Source: Arsenophonus sp. aPb (GTDB lineage Bacteria > Pseudomonadota > Gammaproteobacteria > Enterobacterales > Enterobacteriaceae). From it: DNA of 64,000 nucleotides. The DNA is taken from assembly GCF_029873475.1 (NCBI RefSeq), contig NZ_CP123499.1, positions 1,922,001 through 1,986,000 on the forward strand, read 5' to 3'. The notes beneath the pieces are model-generated. The model did no database searches, was not told the origin of the DNA, and worked only from the letters and a program-made list of their open reading frames with translations. The translations under genes and the position numbers were made by a program. Positions 56,945-64,000 of the stretch are shown one piece after another. Position 1 is the stretch's first letter; each line of letters opens with the position of its first letter.

Positions 56945-58702
56945 ATGATAGTTACACTAAGACCATATCAACAAGACACCGTTCATGCAGCAATAAACTA
57001 TTTTCGCCGCCATAAAGAACCGGCGGTCATTGTGTTACCTACTGGTGCAGGAAAAAGTCTTGTAATTGCTGAATTAGCTCGATTGGCCCGTGGACGAGTA
57101 CTGGTATTAGCCCATGTAAAAGAACTTGTTGAACAGAACCATAATAAATACCACTCCTATGGATTAACTGCTGACATTTATGCCGCCGGACTTCATAAAA
57201 AACAAAATGAAAATAAAGTTGTTTTTGCAAGCGTACAATCTGTGGCAAAAAATTTAACTGATTTTAATGCTCCCTTTTCGCTATTAATTATTGATGAATG
57301 CCACCGCATCAGTCTCAATAACGATGGTCAATATCAACAAATCATTCAAAAATTGCAACACAATAACCCTAAGTTATGTGTTTTAGGGTTGACGGCAACA
57401 CCTTATCGTCTGTCGGAAGGCTGGATATATCAGTATCACTACCATGGTATGATAAAAGGCGATGAAAACTGTTTTTTTCGTGATTGTATTTATGAACTAC
57501 CGTTAAGATATATGATAAAAAACCATTACCTTGTGCCACCTAAACGCCTAGATATGCCAGTTATTCAATACGACTTTAGTCAATTGCGCTTAAGTCAAGA
57601 AGGCATTTTTAATCACGCGGATTTAGATCAGGAAATTAAACGTCAGCAAAGAGTCACTCCCCTGATTATTAAGCAAATTATCGAATATGCCCGTTCCTGT
57701 CAGGGCTGTATGATCTTCGCCGCTACCGTTGAGCATGCCAAAGAAATTTTAACATTATTACCTAATAACGAAGCAGCATTGATTTGCGCAGAGACGACAG
57801 CAATAGTCCGTGAAAAAACTATTTATGCGTTTAAAGCACAAAAAATTCGCTATTTAGTTAACGTATCGGTCTTAACCACTGGCTTTGATGCCCCTCATGT
57901 CGATCTGATTGCTATTTTACGTCCCACTGAATCAGTGAGCCTCTATCAACAAATAATTGGTCGCGGATTAAGGCTATTTCCGAACAAAAACCAATGTATT
58001 ATTCTTGATTATGCAGGAAATCCCCATGATCTTTATATGCCAGAAATTGGTAGCCCCAAACGTGATCCACACAACGTGCCCGTTCAAGTTTTTTGCCCAC
58101 TTTGTCATTTTGCCAATCTATTTTGGGGAAAAAACGATTCAGACGGTCAAGTAATTGAGCATTACGGCCGTCGCTGCCAAGGCTGGGAAGAAAAGCTCAA
58201 CGGACAAAAAAAACAGTGTCAATTTCGCTTTCGTTTTAAACAATGTCCCGACTGTGATGCTGAAAATGACATTGCAGCACGACGTTGTCATCAATGTCAG
58301 GCGATTTTAGTTGATCCCGATGATATGTTAAAAGCAGCGTTAAAAATGAAAAACTCCCTGATCCTTCGCTGCGGTGGCATGCAACTGACTGCCGGACACG
58401 ATAAGAAAGGAGAATGGTTAAAAGTCACTTACTACGATGAAGATGGTAGCAATGTCTCAGAACTGTTTAGATTAACAACGTCAGCTCAGCGCAAAGTCTT
58501 TGAGCAACGTTTTCTGTTGCTACACCAGAGAGCTCCAGGCCTTCCGTTCCAATGGCAAACTGCTGCCGATATCCTACGTCAAAAGACAAGATTACGTCAT
58601 CCTAACTTTGTTATCGCACGTAAACAAAACCGGTTTTGGCAAATAAGAGAAAAAATTTTTGACTACCAAGGAAAGTATCGTCTGGCTGACAACCTCTATT
58701 AA
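56945..58702 (+). CDS. radD: DEAD-box-like ATP-dependent DNA repair protein RadD (YejH)
   Basis: Superfamily 2 helicase-like protein that works with RecA in E. coli repair. Motifs: Q-like LRPYQQDTV, Walker A VLPTGAGKS, Walker B IIDECH, motif III GLTATPYR, motif V VLTTGFDAPHVD, and motif VI QQIIGRGLRLFP. The C-terminal part carries zinc-finger pairs (CPLC, CPDC, CHQC). 585 residues against 586 in E. coli. Between rsuA and rplY as in E. coli. Confidence 0.95.
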   Translation: MIVTLRPYQQDTVHAAINYFRRHKEPAVIVLPTGAGKSLVIAELARLARGRVLVLAHVKELVEQNHNKYHSYGLTADIYAAGLHKKQNENKVVFASVQSVAKNLTDFNAPFSLLIIDECHRISLNNDGQYQQIIQKLQHNNPKLCVLGLTATPYRLSEGWIYQYHYHGMIKGDENCFFRDCIYELPLRYMIKNHYLVPPKRLDMPVIQYDFSQLRLSQEGIFNHADLDQEIKRQQRVTPLIIKQIIEYARSCQGCMIFAATVEHAKEILTLLPNNEAALICAETTAIVREKTIYAFKAQKIRYLVNVSVLTTGFDAPHVDLIAILRPTESVSLYQQIIGRGLRLFPNKNQCIILDYAGNPHDLYMPEIGSPKRDPHNVPVQVFCPLCHFANLFWGKNDSDGQVIEHYGRRCQGWEEKLNGQKKQCQFRFRFKQCPDCDAENDIAARRCHQCQAILVDPDDMLKAALKMKNSLILRCGGMQLTAGHDKKGEWLKVTYYDEDGSNVSELFRLTTSAQRKVFEQRFLLLHQRAPGLPFQWQTAADILRQKTRLRHPNFVIARKQNRFWQIREKIFDYQGKYRLADNLY

Positions 58703-58908
58703 TATAATGATTGCCATTTGGCTTTGCTACCTAGCTGCTGTTCCTTAAAAGAATATAAATGTCCTAAAATTAGGAACTTTATTTGCTGTAGCGCGTTTTT
58801 TTCGCTAGAATGCCGCCCGCTTGATTAGCAATTACTAACAAGTTTTTATTAACAGATCTGCTACTGGGTCGCCTGTCGCAGAGTCTTTTTACATTATGAG
58901 AACAAATC

Positions 58909-59190
58909 ATGCTAACTATTAATGCAGAAATTCGCAAAGAGCAGGGTAAGGGTGCGAGCCGCCGTCTGCGTAAAAACAACAAATTACCGGCTATCGTCTA
59001 TGGTGGTGATCAAGAGCCCGTTTCTATTGAACTCAACCATGATGAAGTTATCAACCAAGAAAGCAAGCCAGAGTTTTATGAAGTATTAACGCTGGTGGTT
59101 GACGGCAAAAAAACCAAAGTTAAAGTACAAGCGGTTCAGCGTCATCCGTTTAAGCCTAAACTAACCCATATCGATTTCTTGCGGGTTTAA
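58909..59190 (+). CDS. rplY: 50S ribosomal protein L25
   Basis: 5S rRNA-binding ribosomal protein. INAEIRKEQGKGASRRLRKN, PAIVYGGDQEPVSIEL and VQRHPFKPKLTHIDFLRV match E. coli L25 (94 aa; 93 here), the short form without a CTC C-terminal domain. Confidence 0.97.
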   Translation: MLTINAEIRKEQGKGASRRLRKNNKLPAIVYGGDQEPVSIELNHDEVINQESKPEFYEVLTLVVDGKKTKVKVQAVQRHPFKPKLTHIDFLRV

Positions 59191-59193
59191 TAA

Positions 59194-59212
59194 CGCAAAA
59201 TTGCGCTTTTTT
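59194..59212 (+). terminator. Short terminator directly after rplY
   Basis: CGCAA-AA-TTGCG followed by C and six T, four bases beyond the rplY stop. The stem is short, and a second, stronger hairpin follows. Confidence 0.7.
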
Positions 59213-59227
59213 ACTAAGCCAATCATC

Positions 59228-59260
59228 AATAACGCCGGCCTTGCGGCGTTATTTGTTTTT
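59228..59260 (+). terminator. Second terminator between rplY and yejK
   Basis: AATAACGCCG pairs with CGGCGTTATT across a six-base loop, followed by TGTTTTT. It lies between convergent rplY and yejK and backs up the first terminator. Confidence 0.85.
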
Positions 59261-59268
59261 CACCATCA

Positions 59269-60276
59269 TCAACGGCTTTTCTTACTACGCTCTAATTGCT
59301 CACGTAAGTTCGGTGGTGTACCTTTAATTGTTAAAGTATCCGTTGCCGGATCCCAAAAAACACGCTCATTCAATAACAAAGCATCAAAGTTAATGGTCAA
59401 GCCACCGCCACTACCTGAATATTTGGTTAATTGTTTGAGAGTCGTACGATCTGGTGGAAAACTTTCTGCTAATTGATAGCCATTTTGTTGAGTAAATTCA
59501 ACAAAATTTTGCTCTCCTAAAGCGGGTAACTCTTTTGATAAGCGCTTTAATTCAATTTCTTCTCCGGCTTGTTGTTGCTCATTACAATAGCGATAAACTT
59601 GCTGTCGATATTCCTGCGTTGCTGCCTGGTTTAACTCAGAAGAATCACAATAATCATTCACAGCTTGCAGCAATTCTTTATTCTGTATTTTAGCATTCAT
59701 GCCTTCGCTAGCTGACAGAAAATCCATAAAAAAATCAGACACTTTACGCCCAACACGCCCTTTTAAAAAAGTTAAATAACGTTCGGAAGCAGGATTTCTT
59801 TCCCATTCAGTCAAGTCTATGCGAGCAACAATATCTACATGCGGAATATCAAGATAATGAGTAGTGTTTAATTCTAAATTATCATTAACAAACATACTAT
59901 TACAGCTATTTAATATGGCTATTAATAAGTAATCTACCGCTAAATAACGATATTGACAAAATAGTACCACCCCACCTTCTGCAAATGGATATTTTGCCAA
60001 TTCATCCCGCAAACGAATTGTAGCTGCTCGGCTAAATCCCAAAAAGTTTTCATCTCCTTTTCTGAAAGAAACTAATGCTTCCGCTAATTCGCTCGCTTGA
60101 TTAAAAGTGGCAAAGGCTTTACTTTTAGCGCCATATATTCGATGCAATTCTGCCATCATTTCATGCACGATATTATCCGTACCTAATAAAGAATCACGCA
60201 GCACAACCTCTAATGTTTGTTCATCACGTTTGATCAACTGATGTAAAGCAATCTGGCAAATATCCAGACTCATCAT
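59269..60276 (-). CDS. yejK: Nucleoid-associated protein YejK (NdpA)
   Basis: Nucleoid-associated protein of the NdpA family. 335 residues, the E. coli length. Typical blocks: AFATFNQASELAEALVSFRKGDENFLGFSRAATIRLRDEL, split over residues 55-95, and FLKGRVGRKVSDFFMDFLSASEG. Divergent from yejL, convergent with rplY, as in E. coli. Confidence 0.95.
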   Translation of the reverse strand: MMSLDICQIALHQLIKRDEQTLEVVLRDSLLGTDNIVHEMMAELHRIYGAKSKAFATFNQASELAEALVSFRKGDENFLGFSRAATIRLRDELAKYPFAEGGVVLFCQYRYLAVDYLLIAILNSCNSMFVNDNLELNTTHYLDIPHVDIVARIDLTEWERNPASERYLTFLKGRVGRKVSDFFMDFLSASEGMNAKIQNKELLQAVNDYCDSSELNQAATQEYRQQVYRYCNEQQQAGEEIELKRLSKELPALGEQNFVEFTQQNGYQLAESFPPDRTTLKQLTKYSGSGGGLTINFDALLLNERVFWDPATDTLTIKGTPPNLREQLERSKKSR

Positions 60277-60531
60277 TTACTCCTTATTTTCTTTATGGCA
60301 TAAAGATCAATGGTATTCAAACATCGATAACCTTTCCCCGCGGCCAAATTGGTATCTATTGATATAACATTTTTGTATTATGGGCATATAATAAGATTTA
60401 TAAATTATGGAAACGGGTTAATTTAAAATATTACTAAATGAAATTATCCTGTTAAATTAGACAAAACAACTACAGCAAAAAACGCAACAATACGCTAAAA
60501 TACAACGCTTTATTCATTCAGGATTTTTATT

Positions 60532-60759
60532 ATGCCACAATCATCCCGTTATAGTGATGAGCAAATTGAACATCTACTCCTAGAATTAGTCAAGGTACTA
60601 GAAAAACATAAAGCGCCAACTAATCTATCATTGATAGTATTAGGTAACATGGTAACAAATTTAATTAATACAACGGTTACACTGACTCAGCGTAAAACTA
60701 TTGCCGAATCTTTCGCTCAGGCGTTACTTTCTTCCGTTAAGGAAGAAAAAATTCACTAA
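60532..60759 (+). CDS. yejL: YejL family protein (UPF0352)
   Basis: Small conserved helical protein of unknown function, 75 residues as in E. coli. SRYSDEQIEHLLLELVKVLEKHKAPTNLSL is the family N-terminus. 20 bases upstream of yejM, probably co-transcribed. AGGA precedes the ATG. Confidence 0.93.
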   Translation: MPQSSRYSDEQIEHLLLELVKVLEKHKAPTNLSLIVLGNMVTNLINTTVTLTQRKTIAESFAQALLSSVKEEKIH

Positions 60760-60779
60760 TTAGCAGATAAAATTAAAAC

Positions 60780-62525
60780 ATGGTGACCAACACTCGAAAC
60801 TATCGTGAAAAAGTCTCCCAAATGATAAGCTGGGGACACTGGTTTACGTTATTTAATATAGTACTCAGTTTAGTATTAAGTAGCCGATATCTGTTTGTTT
60901 TTGATTGGCCGAATACGCTATTCGGCCGGATTTATGCTTTTGTTAGTTGGCTTGGGCATTTTAGCTTTGTTATTTTTGCCTGCTATCTTTTAATTATCTT
61001 TCCTATAACTTTCATTATCGGTTCACAGCGACTATTAAGATTTCTATACACCATTCTTAGCACAACCATACTGACTTTTCTCATTTTTGATATCGCTTTT
61101 TTTTCGCGCTATAACCTCCATTTAACGCCACTACTATGGGAATTATTAATAAATCCTAAAAACGGCGAAATGGCACGAGAATGGCAACTGATGTTTATTT
61201 GTGTGCCAATCATTTTCTTAATTGAGATGTTATTTGCTACCTGGAGTTGGCAAAAATTACGTAGCCTAAACCGTCAACGATTCACTAAACCCTTGGTAGG
61301 TATCTTTATCACGGCATTTGTTGCTTCACATTTAATGTATATTTGGGCTGATGCAAATTTTTATCGTCCAATAACGATGCAACGAGCTAATTACCCGCTA
61401 TCTCATCCAATGACAGCGCGAAAATTTCTTGAACGTTATGGCTATCTCAATCAAGAGGAATATCAACGCAAAATACAACAACAAGGTAATCCTTCAGCTC
61501 TATCTATTGAATATCCACTTAAACCACTTAGCTACCAAAAACAAGCCCCAAAGTATAATTTATTGTTGCTTGTCGTTAATAACCTTGGCTATCAAGATAC
61601 CATTGAAGGTATGCCAACATTAAATACTGTTAAAGCAAATAGTACCCAATTCAATCAGCATCTCAGTGCAGGTATTCAAAATCAACTTGCGCTATTTGGT
61701 CTATTCTATGGTTTATCGCCTAGTTATTTGGATAGTATTCTTAATAGCAGAAAACCCTCCGCTTTGATTGAAGCATTAAAATATCACAACTACCAATTTG
61801 GTCTGTTTTCATCAGATGGATTTAGCTCGCCACTTTTCCGTCATGCAATTCTGGCAGATTATTCGTTACCCGAACATAGTGCAGGTAATGATTATCAAAC
61901 CACCGGCGAATGGGTTAAATGGCTAAATAACATACAAATTGATACAAAATGGTTCTCTTTTCTCAATATCAATGGTTTTGATAATCATAAGTCGCAAAGT
62001 GACAATAAAGTACAATTAGATTATGAAATTAAACGTATCATTGATGCGTTAAAACAAAAAAATATGTTAAGCAATACTGTTATCGTCATTACGGCAAACC
62101 ATAGTAGCAATACAGAAACAAATAAAACAACAAAATGGCTTACTAAAGGTAAATTCAATCTTAAACAAATAAAGGTGCCTTTATGGGTATATTGGCCCAA
62201 TACTCCACCACAACAAATTAATAAGTTAACCAGTCATCAAGATATTATGACTACCTTAATGCAACGTTTACTTTATGTTGATAATTCACCAGAAGACTAT
62301 TCTCAAGGTGAAGATCTTTTTACCCCTAAACGTAACCAACCCTGGGTCTTATCAGGTGATGAACAGGTGTTGATTATGAATTATTCCAATAAAACCCTTT
62401 ATCTACATCAAAATGGAGAGGTTTATATCTTTGATGATAAAGGCAACAGAATAAAAGGTGAAAAACCTGATTTGACTCAGCTGCTAAGAGCTTTTGCCGA
62501 ATCTACACGCTTTAATATTAATTAA
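60780..62525 (+). CDS. yejM: Inner-membrane protein YejM (PbgA/LapC), regulator of LPS synthesis
   Basis: Essential inner-membrane protein that in E. coli senses periplasmic lipopolysaccharide and limits LpxC breakdown through LapB. Five N-terminal membrane segments (about 20-190) come before a periplasmic alkaline-phosphatase-like domain. NYREKVSQMISWGHWFTLFN, NPKNGEMAREWQLMFI, WADANFYRPITMQRANYPLS, GLFYGLSPSYLDSIL and TTLMQRLL match E. coli (586 aa; 581 here). The hydrolase-like active site is degenerate as in the whole family. Confidence 0.95.
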   Translation: MVTNTRNYREKVSQMISWGHWFTLFNIVLSLVLSSRYLFVFDWPNTLFGRIYAFVSWLGHFSFVIFACYLLIIFPITFIIGSQRLLRFLYTILSTTILTFLIFDIAFFSRYNLHLTPLLWELLINPKNGEMAREWQLMFICVPIIFLIEMLFATWSWQKLRSLNRQRFTKPLVGIFITAFVASHLMYIWADANFYRPITMQRANYPLSHPMTARKFLERYGYLNQEEYQRKIQQQGNPSALSIEYPLKPLSYQKQAPKYNLLLLVVNNLGYQDTIEGMPTLNTVKANSTQFNQHLSAGIQNQLALFGLFYGLSPSYLDSILNSRKPSALIEALKYHNYQFGLFSSDGFSSPLFRHAILADYSLPEHSAGNDYQTTGEWVKWLNNIQIDTKWFSFLNINGFDNHKSQSDNKVQLDYEIKRIIDALKQKNMLSNTVIVITANHSSNTETNKTTKWLTKGKFNLKQIKVPLWVYWPNTPPQQINKLTSHQDIMTTLMQRLLYVDNSPEDYSQGEDLFTPKRNQPWVLSGDEQVLIMNYSNKTLYLHQNGEVYIFDDKGNRIKGEKPDLTQLLRAFAESTRFNIN

Positions 62526-62599
62526 TGCTTAAAAATCAAGCAGTCGTAGCACTTGCTATTGATTTTAACCAAAAAAACGGTAGTATAGCGAGCCTGTAT

Positions 62600-62676
62600 C
62601 GGCATGTAGCGCAGCCTGGTAGCGCACCGTCATGGGGTGTCGGGGGTCGGAGGTTCAAATCCTCTCATGCCGACCA
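62600..62676 (+). tRNA. proL: tRNA-Pro (anticodon GGG)
   Basis: 77 bases including an encoded CCA end. Acceptor arms CGGCATG and CATGCCG pair; D-arm GCGCAGCCTGGTAGCGC; anticodon loop with GGG in CATGGGGTG; T-arm GAGGTTCAAATCCTC. Very close to E. coli proL, which also follows yejM. A terminator follows. tRNA 3' ends are frequent integration sites. Confidence 0.97.
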
Positions 62677-62690
62677 GCTTTTACCAAGAA

Positions 62691-62717
62691 AACCAATCAG
62701 TTATGATTGGTTTTTTT
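62691..62717 (+). terminator. Terminator of tRNA-Pro
   Basis: AACCAATCA-GTTA-TGATTGGTT followed by a run of T, 14 bases after the tRNA end. Confidence 0.9.
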
Positions 62718-63102
62718 GTGCCTGAAATTTATGGGTGGTAAAACTGGGGTAAAATCGCGGACATAAAATAACAAAACAAGCTAACATGAGAGAAATTTTT
62801 ATTATTACTAACAATGTTAACACACTTTTTGCAATAACTTTTGATTCAAATTCATCAGAAAAAATATTCTATTATATCTTTTATATAACTTAATCAAGAG
62901 TGAAATCTAAAATATACGTAGCAATAACATATCCACCACTATACTTCTTTCAAGGAATCAAAATACTAGACAAACGTAATTCTGACTACAGCTAAGAAGA
63001 AATCAGGAGTAGTGTTGTAGTTACTAGCTAATTCAATATTCTATACAAAATCATATATACTCTTCACCAATAGATGCAACCCACAAATTGAGGTAATAGC
63101 AA
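62718..63102. other. AT-rich spacer downstream of tRNA-Pro
   Basis: No convincing gene is present; a 35-codon frame at 62787-62894 is probably chance. The first part (GGTGGTAAAACTGGGGTAAA around 62732-62755) resembles sequence often seen beside tRNA genes where integrative elements end, but no integrase or second attachment site is in view. From here the base composition becomes more AT-rich. Confidence 0.4.
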
Positions 63103-63720
63103 ATGATCCCAAAAAAAATTCACTATGTATGGGTAGGTAATCAACAAAAATCCGATTTAATACTCAAATGCATTGATAGCTGGAAAAAATACTTACCTGA
63201 TTATGAAATAATTGAATGGAATAACGAAAAATTTGAGGAGATCAAAAATATATATTCAGTGCAAGCCTATGAAAACAAAAAATGGGCTTTTATTTCTGAC
63301 TATATTAGGCTTTATGCACTTTATCATGAGGGTGGAGTCTATTTAGATTCAGATGTTGAAATCACTAATAACATAGATCAATTTCTTCATTTAGATTTTT
63401 TTAGTGGTTATGAAAATTATGAAGGAAACTATCAGCCTATTACTGCGGTAATGGGGGCTAAAAAAGGAAATTCGATTATTGCTGATTTATTGAGTTACTA
63501 TTATGACAATGAATTTGAAACTTCAAATGGCCTTGATTTAGAGACCAATACTGTTCGCATAAGTCGTTATTTCTCTGAAAAATTTGGGATTCAAGCGCCC
63601 TATGATGGTTCTCTTACAACCAAATTAAATGAACGTTCAATTATTTATCCATCATATTACTTTTGCACACCAGAGCACGGGTTAAAAAACTTTTCAATTC
63701 ACCTCTTTAATGGCTCTTGA
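63103..63720 (+). CDS. GT32-like glycosyltransferase (DXD sugar-transferase), stopped at a conserved Trp position
   Basis: 205-residue protein with the family 32-type core: IPKKIHYVWVG at the N-terminus, SWKKYLPDYEIIEWN, KWAFISDYIRLYALYHEGG and the metal-binding YLDSDVE (DXD) near residue 85. Such enzymes add sugars to capsule, O-antigen or, in toxin relatives, to host proteins. GAGG lies nine bases before the ATG. The frame ends HLFNGS then TGA (63718-63720); in this family the block usually reads H-x-x-x-x-S-W, so the TGA stands where Trp is expected. The same frame then runs open for 62 codons. Confidence 0.8.
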   Translation: MIPKKIHYVWVGNQQKSDLILKCIDSWKKYLPDYEIIEWNNEKFEEIKNIYSVQAYENKKWAFISDYIRLYALYHEGGVYLDSDVEITNNIDQFLHLDFFSGYENYEGNYQPITAVMGAKKGNSIIADLLSYYYDNEFETSNGLDLETNTVRISRYFSEKFGIQAPYDGSLTTKLNERSIIYPSYYFCTPEHGLKNFSIHLFNGS

Positions 63721-63909
63721 TGTCCTTCTTATTCACGTAAAGATAAACTAAAAATTTTTAAAAAATTTATTTTTTCCCGCTTTATTAGATTAAGGAACAC
63801 GGGTGAACCGCCAATAACTTCAAAAGAGAGGATATTATTCAAATTTCCCGTATCAAGCAACAAGCAACAAGCAATATGTATTAATCATAAAAAAGTGATT
63901 TGCTTCTGA
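63721..63909 (+). pseudogene. In-frame continuation of the GT32-like gene after TGA
   Basis: 62 codons in the same frame follow the TGA, ending at TGA 63907-63909. The stretch begins CPSYSRKDKLKIFKKFIFSR, a basic, plausible C-terminus for a glycosyltransferase of this kind. It shows the gene was once about 268 residues long. Nothing further was recognised up to the window end. Confidence 0.6.
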
Positions 63910-64000
63910 ATATTACTCTTGTTATATGAACTCCGATATCACCATTTTTTCAAAACATGAAACTAATATAGCCGGAGAGTAGCCTTATAAAAAGAAAATA
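63910..64000. other. Window end, no feature seen
   Basis: AT-rich bases with no readable gene in the remaining 91 positions. Just before it, three copies of CAAGCAA stand in tandem near 63853-63872, inside the interrupted frame. Confidence 0.4.

Noticed and set aside
62525..62725. 66-codon frame after yejM
   Set aside because: It reads through tRNA-Pro; the VAQPGSAPSWGVGGRRFKSS part is the usual false translation of this tRNA.
63853..63875. CAAGCAA tandem copies as a CRISPR or attachment repeat
   Set aside because: Only three 7-base units without spacers, inside a coding-like frame; too short to mean anything alone.
1..64000. Insertion sequences, CRISPR arrays, rRNA
   Set aside because: Looked for transposase-like frames, regular repeat-spacer patterns and rRNA sequence; none were seen.

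Overview
The window looks like chromosome of an AT-rich member of Enterobacterales, most like an insect-associated Morganellaceae such as Arsenophonus. That is an inference from three things: E. coli-like gene blocks, strong AT bias with many homopolymer runs, and broken genes (two interrupted toxins, a decayed dehydrogenase, an interrupted glycosyltransferase). No rRNA, CRISPR array or insertion sequence was seen.

Layout. 1-14641 (minus): two tandem paralogous giant toxin genes, each with a YopT-like C58 protease domain, a C80 autoprotease domain like that of TcdA/TcdB and MARTX toxins, a catalytically dead second C80-like domain, a second C58-like segment, a TcdA/TcdB-type pore-forming region and an RTX-like tail. 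Toxin A has an in-frame TAA before its tail. Toxin B is split by a one-base shift at an A7 run inside its C58 domain. 14904-34722: the E. coli 24-minute block ycfP-nagZ-thiK-lpoB-hinT-tatD-holB-tmk-mltG-pabC-fabF-acpP-fabG-fabD-fabH-plsX-rpmF-yceD (minus), then yceF, rluC and rne. 34863-39201: a decayed oxidoreductase, tmaR, sbcB and the putrescine importer plaP with a possible upstream ORF. 39682-44832: an iron or siderophore uptake operon (binding protein, permease, ATPase, TonB-dependent receptor) behind a Fur-box-like site. 45019-52078: lysP-yeiE-yeiH-nfo, mtr and efpL. 53401-62676: mepS, yejG, bcr, rsuA, radD, rplY, yejK, yejL, yejM and tRNA-Pro(GGG), in E. coli order. 62677-64000: an AT-rich stretch after the tRNA with a GT32-like glycosyltransferase interrupted by TGA at a conserved Trp position.

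How the genes work together. The core genes supply fatty-acid and phospholipid initiation (plsX, fabH, fabD, fabG, acpP, fabF), peptidoglycan synthesis and turnover (lpoB, mltG, mepS, nagZ), RNA decay (rne), translation (rpmF, rplY, efpL, rluC, rsuA), DNA replication and repair (holB, tmk, sbcB, nfo, radD) and import of lysine, tryptophan, putrescine and iron. The accessory content sits at both window edges. The most striking signal is the tandem multi-protease pore-forming toxins and how each is interrupted.
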